This document shows, in pieces, positions 50,845-59,697 of a stretch of DNA of 64,000 bases. Source of the stretch: Thiocapsa sp. GTDB taxonomy: Bacteria; Pseudomonadota; Gammaproteobacteria; Chromatiales; Chromatiaceae. Location of the stretch: the NCBI RefSeq assembly GCF_018399035.1, contig NZ_CP073760.1:992001-1056000 (forward strand), written 5' to 3'. The notes beneath the pieces are model-generated. The model was not told the origin of the DNA. It ran no database searches and saw only the letters and a program-made list of their open reading frames with translations. Numbering within the stretch: the first letter of the stretch is position 1; the number at the start of each line of letters is the position of its first letter. Both the position numbers and the translations under genes were made by a program.

Positions 50845-51354
50845 CCAAGAAGGCCGCACTCGCCGAGGTCGCGCGCCTTCAGGCGCTCCTGATCCAAGCG
50901 CGCGGCGCCTGACCGGGGATCGCTCGTAAGACCGGCCACCCAAAACATCAGTCGCTCGTGACACCCGCTCTGCGGTGTCACGCATGCCCCTGGCGCTCTG
51001 CGCCACGTGCCACGATGGCACCGGAGTGACGCGCAAGGCCCTCGCCGAGGATCTCTCGGCACCGGTTGCCGAGGTCGATATCCTACCCCTACAACGCGCG
51101 CGGGACCCTCGACGACAAGCTCACCATCGTCGACGTCAAGGCCCACGACACGGCCCGCCGGGCAGCAATTCCAATTTCGGCCCAATAACGCCCGGCGCGC
51201 CCCCCAGGACCGCTCTCCGGGCCGACGCAAATTCAGAACGGCTGCCCGCCGGGTCTTTCGGGTGAAGATCCAACGCCTCGTCTTCCCGGATCCGGCGCCA
51301 CGCCTCCTCTATGCCCGGGCCGATCTCTACAGCCGTCGGTTGCGCCGACGATAG
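50845..51354 (+). pseudogene. Family A debris of unit 3, MITE-free
   Basis: Same order as the other units but more diverged in the N-terminal part, with a two-base deletion near 51082 that shifts the frame, and without the MITE. The joint CGCGCCCCCCAGGACCGCTC lies at about 51196-51215. Confidence 0.72.
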
Positions 51355-51770
51355 GAAGCGCAACACCCGCCGCCGGTGCGTTGTGCCTCGCACGACTCGG
51401 CACACGCGACGAGACGCCGGATCTTCATCGCGGATGCCATCCGCAACCCGGCGCTCACGATCCGATCGCCCTCCCCGCCCGAGCGACAAGAATCGGCACC
51501 CCGACGACCCTGCCGTGTTTCGTCTTAAGACCTGACACCGACGCCTCACCGAAGCCTCGCAAAAAAAGACCGACGAAGCGGTCTTTTTCGAGTTAGATTG
51601 CGCCTACTTCGACGCCGACTTAGCCCCAAGGCACAAGTCAAGACCTGACACCGATGCCGTTCGCTTTACAGGCCCGCCTTGCGGGGATTCAACACCTGGA
51701 ACGCGCATGCGATCCGTGTAATTCTTGCAATCATCCATCTCGCCATGCCGCACCGCTCCGCTCCGCCATG

Positions 51771-52691
51771 AGCCACGACCAGAACTTCAAGAACATGATT
51801 GTCGACTACCCGCGCGAATCCATCGCCTTCTTCGCCGCCGATGAGTCCCACGGCGTCGACGCCGCGGTCAGGATCCTGCCGATTCGCGAGGAGCAACTGC
51901 AGGAACGCCTCGGCGAACGCTTTCGCGAGCTTGATGTTCCACTGCTGGTGGAATGGCCCGACGGGCGACGTGCCGCCGTGCTCTTTGTTTTCGAGGAAGA
52001 AACCGAGCCACGCCGCTTCTCCATCCATCGCCTTGCGCACTATTGCCTGGATCTCGCCGAGCTCTTCGACACCGAGCGGGTCGTCCCGGTGGTGATCTTT
52101 CTGCACCCCGGGCACTACGCCGAGCGACTGGCCCTGGGCAGCGAGCAGTGCCGGTATCTGCAATTCCACTATCTGCACTGCGCCTTGTTCGCGCGACGTG
52201 CCCGCGACTCCTTCAACAGCACCAATCTCGTGGAACGCCTGACGCTGCCCAGCATGGCCTACGCCCCGGACGAGAAGCTCGAGGTCTATGCCCAGGCCAC
52301 GCGCGGTCTCCTGCAGCTTGAGTCCGATCCCGAGCGACGTCTGAAATATCTCGATTTCATCGACATCTATGCCGACCTCACCGAGAATGAACGCATCCTA
52401 TACAACCAACGCTACCCTCAGGAGGCGGCCGACATGAGCGGATTTGCCCAGCGCTTCATCGAGCAAGGCATCGAGCAAGGCATCGAGCAAGGCATCGAGC
52501 AAGGCATCGAGACAGGCGTCCAACGCGGCGAGGCGCGCGTGCTGCTGGCCCTGCTCAAGATCCGGTTCGGCGATCTACCCGACAGCGTCCGCCAGCGCGT
52601 GGAAAGCGCCGATGCGGAGTCATTGCTGTACTGGTCCACCCGCGTGCTCACCGCGCAGACCCTCGACGAGGTCTTCGGTGATGGCCCATAA
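51771..52691 (+). CDS. Family B Rpn-like protein, copy 4 (four IEQG repeats)
   Basis: 306 residues, matching copy 2 including the IETG unit. It is the last unit before HigBA. Confidence 0.72.
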   Translation, partial: SHDQNFKNMIVDYPRESIAFFAADESHGVDAAVRILPIREEQLQERLGERFRELDVPLLVEWPDGRRAAVLFVFEEETEPRRFSIHRLAHYCLDLAELFDTERVVPVVIFLHPGHYAERLALGSEQCRYLQFHYLHCALFARRARDSFNSTNLVERLTLPSMAYAPDEKLEVYAQATRGLLQLESDPERRLKYLDFIDIYADLTENERILYNQRYPQEAADMSGFAQRFIEQGIEQGIEQGIEQGIETGVQRGEARVLLALLKIRFGDLPDSVRQRVESADAESLLYWSTRVLTAQTLDEVFGDGP

Positions 52692-52772
52692 GGATCGTCG
52701 CGCATGGAACTCAAGGCCAGGCGAGGCGGAGTCGGCGACGACGAGAGCGTGCAGCTCTTCGCGCCCGGGAAA

Positions 52773-53394
52773 CCGAACGCCCAGCCAAGAAGGCCGCACT
52801 CGCCGAGGTCGCGCGCCTGCAGGCGCTCCTGATCCAAGCGCGCGGCGCCTGACCGGGGATCGCTCGTAAGACCGGCCACCCAAAACATCAGTCGCTCGTG
52901 ACACCCGCTCTGCGGTGTCACGCATGCCCCTGGCGCTCTGCGCCACGTGCCACGATGGCACCGGAGTGACGAGCAAGGCCCTCGCCGAGAATCTCTCCGC
53001 ACCGGTCGCCGAGGTCGATATTCTCAACCCCTACAACGCGCGCGAGACCCTCGACGACAAGCTCACCATCGTCGACGTCAAGGCCCACGACACGGCCCGC
53101 CCGGCAGCAACTCCAAGTTCGACCCAAAACGCCCGGCGCGCCCCCGGACCGCCGACTTCAGTCTGCGCGAGGCAAACGCGCTGCGGATTCAGGAAGTGCC
53201 GAGTCCGCGGCATGCCTCGCCGACTGAAGTCGGCGGTCCCGGGAGCGGACCGCTCTCCGGGCCGACGCAAATTCAGAACGGCTGCCCGCCGGGTCTTTCA
53301 GGTGAAGATCCAACGCCTCGTCTTCCCGGATCCGGCGCCACGCCTCCTCTATGCCCGGGCCGATCTCTACAGCCGTCGGTTGCGCCGACGATAG
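52773..53394 (+). pseudogene. Family A debris of unit 4
   Basis: Same pieces as units 1 and 2, with MITE. A few point differences (GTGACGAGCAAG near 52966, TTTCAGGTGAAG near 53297) set it apart. Confidence 0.75.
53144..53243. mobile_element. MITE inside family A debris, unit 4
   Basis: Copy of 49175-49274. Confidence 0.83.
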
Positions 53395-53732
53395 GAAGCG
53401 CAACACCCGCCGCCGGTGCGTTGTGCGTCGCACGACTCGGCACACGCGACGAGACGCCGGATCTTCATCGCGGATGCCATCCGCAACCCGGCGCTCACGA
53501 TCCGATCGCCCGCCCCGCCCGAGCGACAAGAATCGGCACCCCGACGACCCTGCCGTGTTTCGTCTTAAGACCTGACACCGACGCCTCACCGAAGCCTCGC
53601 AAAAAAAGACCGACGAAGCGGTCTTTTTCGAGTTAGATTGCGCCTACTTCGACGCCGACTTAGCCCCAAGGCATAAGTCAAGACCTGACCCCGATGTCCC
53701 CGGTTTCTCCCTCCCGGTTTCCCCGCCTCGAC

Positions 53733-53761
53733 TTGCCAAATGTATCGCAATGCGATACTTA
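53733..53761 (+). promoter_or_regulatory. higBA promoter with embedded palindromic operator
   Basis: TTGCCA (53733-53738), 17 bp, then TACTTA (53756-53761), 8 nt before the higB ATG. The spacer holds GTATCGC AAT GCGATAC (53742-53758), a perfect 7-bp inverted repeat that reaches into the -10 box. HigA dimer binding there would block the promoter. The short leader suggests a leaderless or nearly leaderless message. Confidence 0.8.
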
Positions 53762-53768
53762 TCTTTTC

Positions 53769-54050
53769 ATGATCCTAGGCACCAAGGGCAAGTTTGCTGC
53801 GCAAGCGGTTCAGGGTCGCTTCGGCAAGGGCTTCCCGGGCGACTTGGTCAAACGCACTCGCGCCATGTTGTCGGCACTCGATGCGGCGGTAGAGCTGGAG
53901 GACCTTCGATTTCCCCCCGGCAACCATCTCGAAGCGCTGTCCGGCGATCGTGCCGGCCAGCATTCGGTGCGTATCAATGACCAATGGCGGATCTGTTTCG
54001 CTTGGACCGACCAAGGACCAAAAGATGTCGAGATCATCGATGACCACTAA
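53769..54050 (+). CDS. higB: HigB/RelE-type toxin
   Basis: A 93-residue protein from the ATG at 53769; the longer frame from 53694 covers the promoter and is rejected. Conserved segments are FPGDLVKRTRAMLSALDAAV, DLRFPPGNHLEALSGDRAGQ and SVRINDQWRICFAWTD, the HigB pattern of a ribosome-dependent mRNA interferase. It is followed by higA after 11 nt, the toxin-first order typical of this family. Confidence 0.9.
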   Translation: MILGTKGKFAAQAVQGRFGKGFPGDLVKRTRAMLSALDAAVELEDLRFPPGNHLEALSGDRAGQHSVRINDQWRICFAWTDQGPKDVEIIDDH

Positions 54051-54061
54051 TAGGCGATGAT

Positions 54062-54352
54062 ATGAGCTTGCTTTCCAATCCCTCGCATCCGGGCGAAGTG
54101 TTATCCGAGCTGTATCTCAAGCCACTGGGCATGAGCGCCATCGCGCTGGCCAAACGCCTTGATGTGCCGCGCACGCGGATTGAACGGCTGATCAAACAGG
54201 AAACGGCCCTTTCAGCCGACAGTGCGATTCGACTTTCAACCTTCTTCAAGACCACCCCGGAGTACTGGATGAACCTGCAGCGCGGGTGGGATTTGGCACG
54301 AGCACAAAGAACCGTCGACGTTTCAAGGATCCGACCCCTCGAAGCCGCCTGA
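54062..54352 (+). CDS. higA: HigA family antitoxin
   Basis: A 96-residue HTH_XRE protein: NPSHPGEVLSELYLKPLGMS, then ALAKRLDVPRTRIERLI and TALSADSAIRLSTFFKTTPE and YWMNLQ. It neutralises HigB and represses the operon. It looks intact. The 54353-54600 gap holds a REP-like hairpin (54396-54453) and the promoter-like box of the next gene. Confidence 0.92.
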   Translation: MSLLSNPSHPGEVLSELYLKPLGMSAIALAKRLDVPRTRIERLIKQETALSADSAIRLSTFFKTTPEYWMNLQRGWDLARAQRTVDVSRIRPLEAA

Positions 54353-54586
54353 CGCAGCTCGGTATTGAGAAAGGCGTGCTCGTGGCGCCAGCACCCGTCG
54401 ATTGTGCTGACGATAGGAGCGCAACCCGCCGCCGGTACGTTGTGACTCGCAAGCTCGGGACAACCTGCGCGCAACACACGGCACCGAGCCCGTTGCCGGC
54501 TCACGTCGAAGACCGCCGCGCAGCGCCTCTGCAACGGCGCACGGCACGACGGCCCTCGTCACGCATTGTCGACGCTCCGGCGCCGC

Positions 54587-54592
54587 TATACA
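54587..54592 (+). promoter_or_regulatory. Possible -10 box directly before a family A gene
   Basis: TATACA lies 8 nt before the ATG at 54601, with TTGTCG at 54566-54571 (15-bp spacing). The same arrangement precedes the 56979 gene (TATACA at 56965-56970), and GTACACTCTTCGC precedes the 40861 gene. No ribosome site is present, so a leaderless mRNA is possible. Confidence 0.4.
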
Positions 54593-54600
54593 CTCTTCGC

Positions 54601-55557
54601 ATGCACCGCCCCATCGACCCCAAGATCGACTGCGTCTTCAAAACCCTGTTCGGGTCCGACGACCGGCGCGATCTGCTCATCCACCTCCTCAACGCCTTGC
54701 TCGCGGAGGATCTCGAAGCACCCGTCGCCGAGGTCGATATCCTCAACCCCTACAACGAGCGCGAGACCCTCGACGACAAGCTCACCATCGTCGACGTCAA
54801 AGCCCGCGACACGGCCCGCCGGATGTTTCAGGTGGAGATCCAGCTCCTGGTCTTCCCGCAATATCTGGCCCCGCGCATCCTCTATGCCTGGGCCGATCTC
54901 TACAGCCAGCAACTGCACAGCGGCCAGGATTACGACGCGCTCCGTCCGACCTATGCGATCTGGATCCTCGATCAAACCCTCTTTGTCGAGCGACCGGAGT
55001 ATGCTCATCGTTATTCTCTGCGCGACGACCAGGGGCGCCGGCTCGTCGACCACGGCGCCATCCGGCTCTTCGAGTTGAGCAAATTCCAGGTCGCGCGGGT
55101 CGAAACAGACGCCGAACGTTGGCTAAAATTCCTCAAGGACGGCGAACACCTCAATCCCGAGCATCTCCCCGAGTGGATGCAGCATCCCATCATGAGGCAG
55201 GCCATGAGCATCTTGAGCCGCTTTTCCGAAAAAGAGCGCGACTATCATCGCTATCAGTCCCGGCAGGAGGCGCTGCGCGTGCAACGCACGATTCAGCGCG
55301 TGCTGGACGAGGCACGCGCAGCCACGGAAGCCGCGCGCGCGAACGAGCAAGCCGCGCGCGCAGCCACGGAAGCCGAGCGCCAAGCCACGGAAGCCGAGCG
55401 CCAAGCCAAAGAAGCCGAGCGCCAAGCCAAGGAAGCCGAGCGCCAAGCCAAGGAAGCCGCACGCGCCGGGGAGCAGGCCGCGCGCGAGGGCGAGCAGGCC
55501 GCGCTCGCCGAGGTCGCACGCCTCAAGGCGCTCCTGCAGCAGCAGACCGACCGCTGA
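54601..55557 (+). CDS. Family A PD-(D/E)XK nuclease family transposase/Rpn-type protein
   Basis: 318 residues, MHRPIDPKIDCVFKTLFGSD at the start; the frame upstream to 54286 is not used by homology. Core: LDDKLTIVDVKARDTA and MFQVEIQLLVF (Asp and E-x-Q), LYAWADLYSQQLHSGQDYDA, YAIWILDQTLF. After residue ~220 comes a long coiled coil with four AERQA(T/K)E heptads, ending LKALLQQQTDR. The N-terminal region is identical in protein sequence to the 56979 gene, while the heptad number differs (four versus two). Confidence 0.82.
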   Translation: MHRPIDPKIDCVFKTLFGSDDRRDLLIHLLNALLAEDLEAPVAEVDILNPYNERETLDDKLTIVDVKARDTARRMFQVEIQLLVFPQYLAPRILYAWADLYSQQLHSGQDYDALRPTYAIWILDQTLFVERPEYAHRYSLRDDQGRRLVDHGAIRLFELSKFQVARVETDAERWLKFLKDGEHLNPEHLPEWMQHPIMRQAMSILSRFSEKERDYHRYQSRQEALRVQRTIQRVLDEARAATEAARANEQAARAATEAERQATEAERQAKEAERQAKEAERQAKEAARAGEQAAREGEQAALAEVARLKALLQQQTDR

Positions 55558-55586
55558 GGCCCTGTCGGCACCCGGGCGCGCGGTAT

Positions 55587-55659
55587 GTGGGTCGGGCTTC
55601 AGCCCGAGAATCCCGCCGAGAGCAGCAGCACAGCAGAGTCGGACTCAAGTTCGACCCAC
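55587..55659. repeat. Palindromic 3' flank of family A genes (copy 4)
   Basis: Shorter form of the 39520-39634 element, with GTGGGTCGGGCTTCAGCCCG at its start and CGACCCAC at its end, 30 nt after the family A stop. Confidence 0.72.
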
Positions 55660-55761
55660 AGCGCGATCCGCAACCCGTCCGTCTTCATCCGATCGCCCGA
55701 CCCGCCCGAGCGACAAGAATGGGTACCCCTGCCCTGCCCCGTTTCGTCACCTTTTGACACG

Positions 55762-56391
55762 CAGCAACTGCACAGCGGCCAGGATTACGACGCGCTCCGT
55801 CCGACCTATGCGATCTGGATCCTCGATCAAACCCTCTTTGTCGAGCGACCGGAGTATGCTCATCGTTATTCTCTGCGCGACGACCAGGGGCGCCGGCTCG
55901 TCGACCACGGGGTCATCCGGCTCTTCGAGTTGAGCAAATTCCAGGTCGCGCAGGTCGAAACAGAGGCCGAACGTTGGCTAAAATTCCTCAAGGACGGTGA
56001 ACAACTCGATCCCGAGCATCTCCCCGAGTGGATGCAGCATCCCATCATGAGGCAGGCCATGAGCATCTTGAGCCGCTTTTCCGAGAAAGAGCGCGACTAC
56101 CATCGCTACCAGTCCCGGCAGGAGGCACTGCGCGTGCAACGCTCCATCCAGAGCATGCTGGACGAGGCACGCGCGGCCACGGAAGCGGCTCGCGCGGAAG
56201 AGCAGGCCTCGCGCGAGCGCGAACAAGTCTTACGCGAGCGCGAACAAGTCTCACGCGAGCGCGAACAAGTCTTACGCGAGCGCGAGCAGGCCGCGCGCGA
56301 GGCCACGGACGCCGAGCGCCAAGCCAAGGAAGCCGCGCTCGCCGAAGTCGCGCGTCTGAAGGCCCTCCTGCAACAGCAGACCAACCGCTGA
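55762..56391 (+). pseudogene. Family A copy lacking the N-terminal nuclease core
   Basis: Homologous to the 54601 gene from residue ~102 (QQLHSGQDYDALRPTYAIWI) to the end. It is joined at 55762 to spacer sequence ending TTTTGACACG. The catalytic Asp and E-x-Q are missing. Its coiled coil has a private expansion of REREQVL/REREQVS seven-residue units. An open frame reaches upstream to 55585 through spacer sequence. Confidence 0.8.
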
Positions 56392-56686
56392 GCTACCGTT
56401 CGAGAACAGGCGCCGCGTGGGCCGGCGTGCGGACGCCCCGCGGCCAGATTACGGGGTGAGTCGCGCCACCTCCTGATCATCCCGTAACGCCGTAACGGCG
56501 TCGATTGCGCTGACGATAGGACGCGCAACACCGCCGGCGGTGCGTTGTGCCACGCACGGCTAGGCGCGACCTCCGAAACGCCGAATTCTCATCGCGGATG
56601 CCATCCGCAACCCGGCGCTCGCGATCCGATCGCCCGACCCGCCCGAGCGACAAAAATCGGCACACCACCCTGCCCCGTTTCGTCAC

Positions 56687-56935
56687 CTTTTGACACGCTG
56701 GGTCCGAATCGATGGTCGTGTTGCCGCGTCCGGGCGATCCGGCGGGCCGTACCGGGCGGATCACGCCCGACCCTTATCCGGCCGAGAATCGCCTGTCGAT
56801 CGGTGGCGCTTTCAGTAGAGATTGCGGAGATACACGGCCGCCATAGGGGATTTCAATGTCTTGGCCCGAGGTGCCGATCCGTGAAAGCGTGATGGCCGTC
56901 ACGGCGTTCGATGAGGATTTCCTTTAGTCGGCGAC
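56687..56935. repeat. Diverged copy of the pilA upstream region
   Basis: Alignable by eye with 59279-59527. Best-kept part: AAGCGTGATGGCCGTCACGG, then GTTCGATG and GGATTTCCTTTAG. It includes the palindrome CGTGATGGCCGTCACG at 56888-56903. No gene is recognised in it. Confidence 0.7.
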
Positions 56936-56978
56936 TTTACGCATTGTCGGCGCCCGGGCGCCGCTATACACTCTGTGT

Positions 56979-57872
56979 ATGCACCGCCCCATCGACCCCA
57001 AGATCGACTGCGTCTTCAAAACCCTGTTCGGGTCCGACGACCGGCGCGATCTGCTCATCCACCTCCTCAACGCCTTGCTCGCGGAGGATCTCGAAGCACC
57101 CGTCGCCGAGGTCGATATCCTCAACCCCTACAACGAGCGCGAGACCCTCGACGACAAGCTCACCATCGTCGACGTCAAGGCCCGCGACACGGCCCGCCGG
57201 ATGTTTCAGGTGGAGATCCAGCTCCTGGTCTTCCCCCAATATCTGGCCCCGCGCATCCTCTATGCCTGGGCCGATCTCTACAGCCAGCAACTGCACAGCG
57301 GCCAGGATTACGACGCGCTCCGGCCGACCTATGCGATCTGGATCCTCGATCAAACCCTCTTTGTCGAGCGACCGGAGTATGCTCATCGTTATTCTCTGCG
57401 CGACGACCAGGGGCGCCGGCTCGTCGACCACGGCGCCATCCGGCTCTTCGAGTTGAGCAAATTCCAGGTCGCGCGGGTCGAAACAGACGCCGAACGTTGG
57501 CTAAAATTCCTCAAGGACGGCGAACACCTCAATCCCGAGCATCTCCCCGAGTGGATGCAGCATCCCATCATGAGGCAGGCCATGAGCATCTTGAGCCGCT
57601 TTTCCGAAAAAGAGCGCGACTATCATCGCTATCAGTCCCGGCAGGAGGCGCTGCGCGTGCAACGCACGATTCAGCGCGTGCTGGACGAGGCACGCGCAGC
57701 CACGGAAGCCGCGCGCGCGAACGAGCAAGCCGCGCGCGCAGCCACGGAAGCCGAGCGCCAAGCCAAGGAAGCCGAGCGCCAAGCCAAGGAAGCCGCACGC
57801 GAGGGCGAGCAGGCCGCGCTCGCCGAGGTCGCACGCCTCAAGGCGCTCCTGGAGCAGCAAAAAGACGGCTGA
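56979..57872 (+). CDS. Family A PD-(D/E)XK nuclease family transposase/Rpn-type protein
   Basis: 297 residues; same start, core and middle as the 54601 gene, but only two AERQAKE heptads and an LLEQQKDG ending. TATACA lies 8 nt before the ATG. Intact. It is followed by two tandem truncated copies. Confidence 0.82.
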   Translation: MHRPIDPKIDCVFKTLFGSDDRRDLLIHLLNALLAEDLEAPVAEVDILNPYNERETLDDKLTIVDVKARDTARRMFQVEIQLLVFPQYLAPRILYAWADLYSQQLHSGQDYDALRPTYAIWILDQTLFVERPEYAHRYSLRDDQGRRLVDHGAIRLFELSKFQVARVETDAERWLKFLKDGEHLNPEHLPEWMQHPIMRQAMSILSRFSEKERDYHRYQSRQEALRVQRTIQRVLDEARAATEAARANEQAARAATEAERQAKEAERQAKEAAREGEQAALAEVARLKALLEQQKDG

Positions 57873-59050
57873 GCAGCAGTCCGAGAGAAGGGCGTTGCGT
57901 CCGCGGACCGGCCGTGCGGGTGCGCAAGCCGCCCCGCCGCCATGTCGCGGGCGAGACGCGTTACCCCCTATCATCCCGCGGCCCGTGACCCACCCGTCGA
58001 TTGCGCCGACGACAGGAAGCGCAACACCCGCCGCCGGTGCGTTGGGCCTCGCACGACTCAAGACCTGAAACCGATGCCCGCCCGCGGGTCGAAACAGACG
58101 CCGAACGTTGGCTAAAATTCCTCAAGGACGGCGAACACCTCAATCCCGAGCATCTCCCCGAGTGGATGCAGCATCCCATCATGAGGCAGGCCATGAGCAT
58201 CTTGAGCCGCTTTTCCGAAAAAGAGCGCGACTATCATCGCTATCAGTCCCGGCAGGAGGCGCTGCGCGTGCAACGCACGATTCAGCGCGTGCTGGACGAG
58301 GCACGCGCAGCCACGGAAGCCGAGCGCCAAGCCAAGGAAGCCGAGCGCCAAGCCAAGGAAGCCGCACGCGCCGGGGAGCAGGCCGCGCGCGAGGGCGAGC
58401 AGGCCGCGCTCGCCGAGGTCGCCCGCCTCAAGGCACTCCTGGAGCAGCAAAAAGACGGCTGAGCAGCAGTCCGAGAGAAGGGCGTTGCGTCGGCGGACCG
58501 GCCGTGCGGGTGCGCAAGCCGCCTCCGCCGCCATGTCGCGGGCGAGACGCGTTACCCCCTATCATCCCGCGGCCCGTGACCCACCCGTCGATTGCGCCGA
58601 CGACAGGAAGCGCAACACCCGCCGCCGGTGCGTTGGGCCTCGCACGACTCAAGACCTGAAACCGATGCCCGCCCGCGGGTCGAAACAGACGCCGAACGTT
58701 GGCTAAAATTCCTCAAGGACGGCGAACACCTCAATCCCGAGCATCTCCCCGAGTGGATGCAGCATCCCATCATGAGGCAGGCCATGAGCATCTTGAGCCG
58801 CTTTTCCGAAAAAGAGCGCGACTATCATCGCTATCAGTCCCGGCAGGAGGCGCTGCGCGTGCAACGCACGATTCAGCGCGTGCTGGACGAGGCACGCGCA
58901 GCCACGGAAGCCGCGCGCGCGAACGAGCAAGCCGCGCGCGCAGCCACGGAAGCCGAGCGCCAAGCCACGGAAGCCGAGCGCCAAGCCAAGGAAGCCGCAC
59001 GCGCCGGGGAGCAGGCCGCGCGCGAGGGCGAGCAGGCCGCGCTCGCCGAG
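57871..59050 (+). repeat. Tandem 590-bp duplication
   Basis: The segment starting GAGCAGCAGTCCGAGAGAAG at 57871 repeats at 58461. Each unit carries a REP-like hairpin and an N-terminally truncated family A tail. The end of the second unit switches to the 3' flank of the 54601 gene, a sign of recombination between copies. Confidence 0.88.
58083..58462 (+). pseudogene. Family A C-terminal fragment
   Basis: From VETDAERWLKFLKDGEHLNP to LLEQQKDG. No nuclease core. Joined to the AAGACCTGAAACCGATGCCC repeat at its 5' side. Two AERQAKE heptads. Confidence 0.8.
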
Positions 59051-59095
59051 GTCGCACGCCTCAAGGCGCTCCTGCAGCAGCAGACCGACCGCTGA
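58673..59095 (+). pseudogene. Family A C-terminal fragment
   Basis: As 58083-58462, but with the ANEQAAR segment, one AERQATE and one AERQAKE unit, and the LLQQQTDR ending of the 54601 gene. Confidence 0.8.
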
Positions 59096-59124
59096 GGCCC
59101 TGTCGGCACCCGGGCGCGCGGTAT

Positions 59125-59197
59125 GTGGGTCGGGCTTCAGCCCGAGAATCCCGCCGAGAGCAGCAGCACAGCAGAGTCGGACTCAAGTTCGACCCAC
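59125..59197. repeat. Palindromic 3' flank of family A genes (copy 5)
   Basis: Near-identical to 55587-55659; it marks the right end of the Rpn array. Confidence 0.72.
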
Positions 59198-59488
59198 AGC
59201 GCGATCCGCAACCCGTCCGTCTTCATCCGATCGCCCGACCCGCCCGGGCGACAAGAATCGGCACCCCGACCCCGCCCCGTTTCGTCACATTCTGACACGA
59301 TCGGTCGAAATCGAGGGGCGTGTCGCCGTGTCGGGTGGATCCTACGGATCGCGCTCGGCGGATCACGCGCGACACGCATCCGGTTGAGAATCGCCGGTCG
59401 ATCGATCGCGCTTTGGGCGAGAAAGGCTGAATCACCCTGCGGCTTTAGGGATTTCAACGCCTTGGGGCGCTGCGGGGATTCGGGGAAG

Positions 59489-59504
59489 CGTGATGGCCGT
59501 CACG
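59489..59504. promoter_or_regulatory. Conserved palindrome upstream of pilA
   Basis: CGTGATGGCCGTCACG, a 16-bp near-perfect palindrome 94 bp before the sigma-54-type promoter, also at 56888-56903. Possible activator site, for example for a PilR-like regulator; this is inference. Confidence 0.35.
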
Positions 59505-59582
59505 GTGTTCGATGTGGATTTCCTTTAGGGCCGTGCGCGGCGTCTCAGCGCGCCGTCCGTATCGTCACCGGAGCGCGGCGAC

Positions 59583-59598
59583 TGGCCCGAATGATGCT
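59583..59598 (+). promoter_or_regulatory. Sigma-54-type promoter of pilA
   Basis: TGGCCCGAATGATGCT: GG and GC doublets 10 bp apart, two departures from TGGCACGN4TTGCW. Major pilin genes are commonly sigma-54 dependent through PilS/PilR. The leader would be about 90 nt. Confidence 0.7.
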
Positions 59599-59697
59599 GT
59601 ATCTAGGTCGGGACACCCAGGGATGCGACGCAAGAACACTGGCAGTACCCAACCGCCGGGATCGCCCGGGTCATCACACAGCAACGAGAGTACAAAC

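Larger units (their letters stand above)
45598..53669 (+). repeat. Four tandem ~2-kb units, each with a family B gene plus family A debris
   Basis: Units start at the 23-base repeat: 45598-47660 (2063 bp), 47661-49701 (2041), 49702-51629 (1928) and 51630-53669 (2040). Order in each: repeat, family B gene, family A tail, a CGTGACACC hairpin (46889-46914 in unit 1), family A N-terminal part, a MITE (absent in unit 3), family A middle part, REP-like hairpin, spacer. Unit lengths are explained by the 12-bp coding repeat and the MITE. Units 1, 2 and 4 are nearly identical; unit 3 diverges in the debris part. Confidence 0.93.

Noticed and set aside
53694..53768. N-terminal extension of HigB from the ATG at 53694
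   Set aside because: The extension covers the promoter and operator and has no similarity to HigB; the ATG at 53769 fits the family.
38977..59200. Whole repeat array as a single XerCD-integrated element (IMEX)
   Set aside because: Only one dif-like site is visible; no second arm pair at the right boundary, so integration of the block as a unit is not supported.
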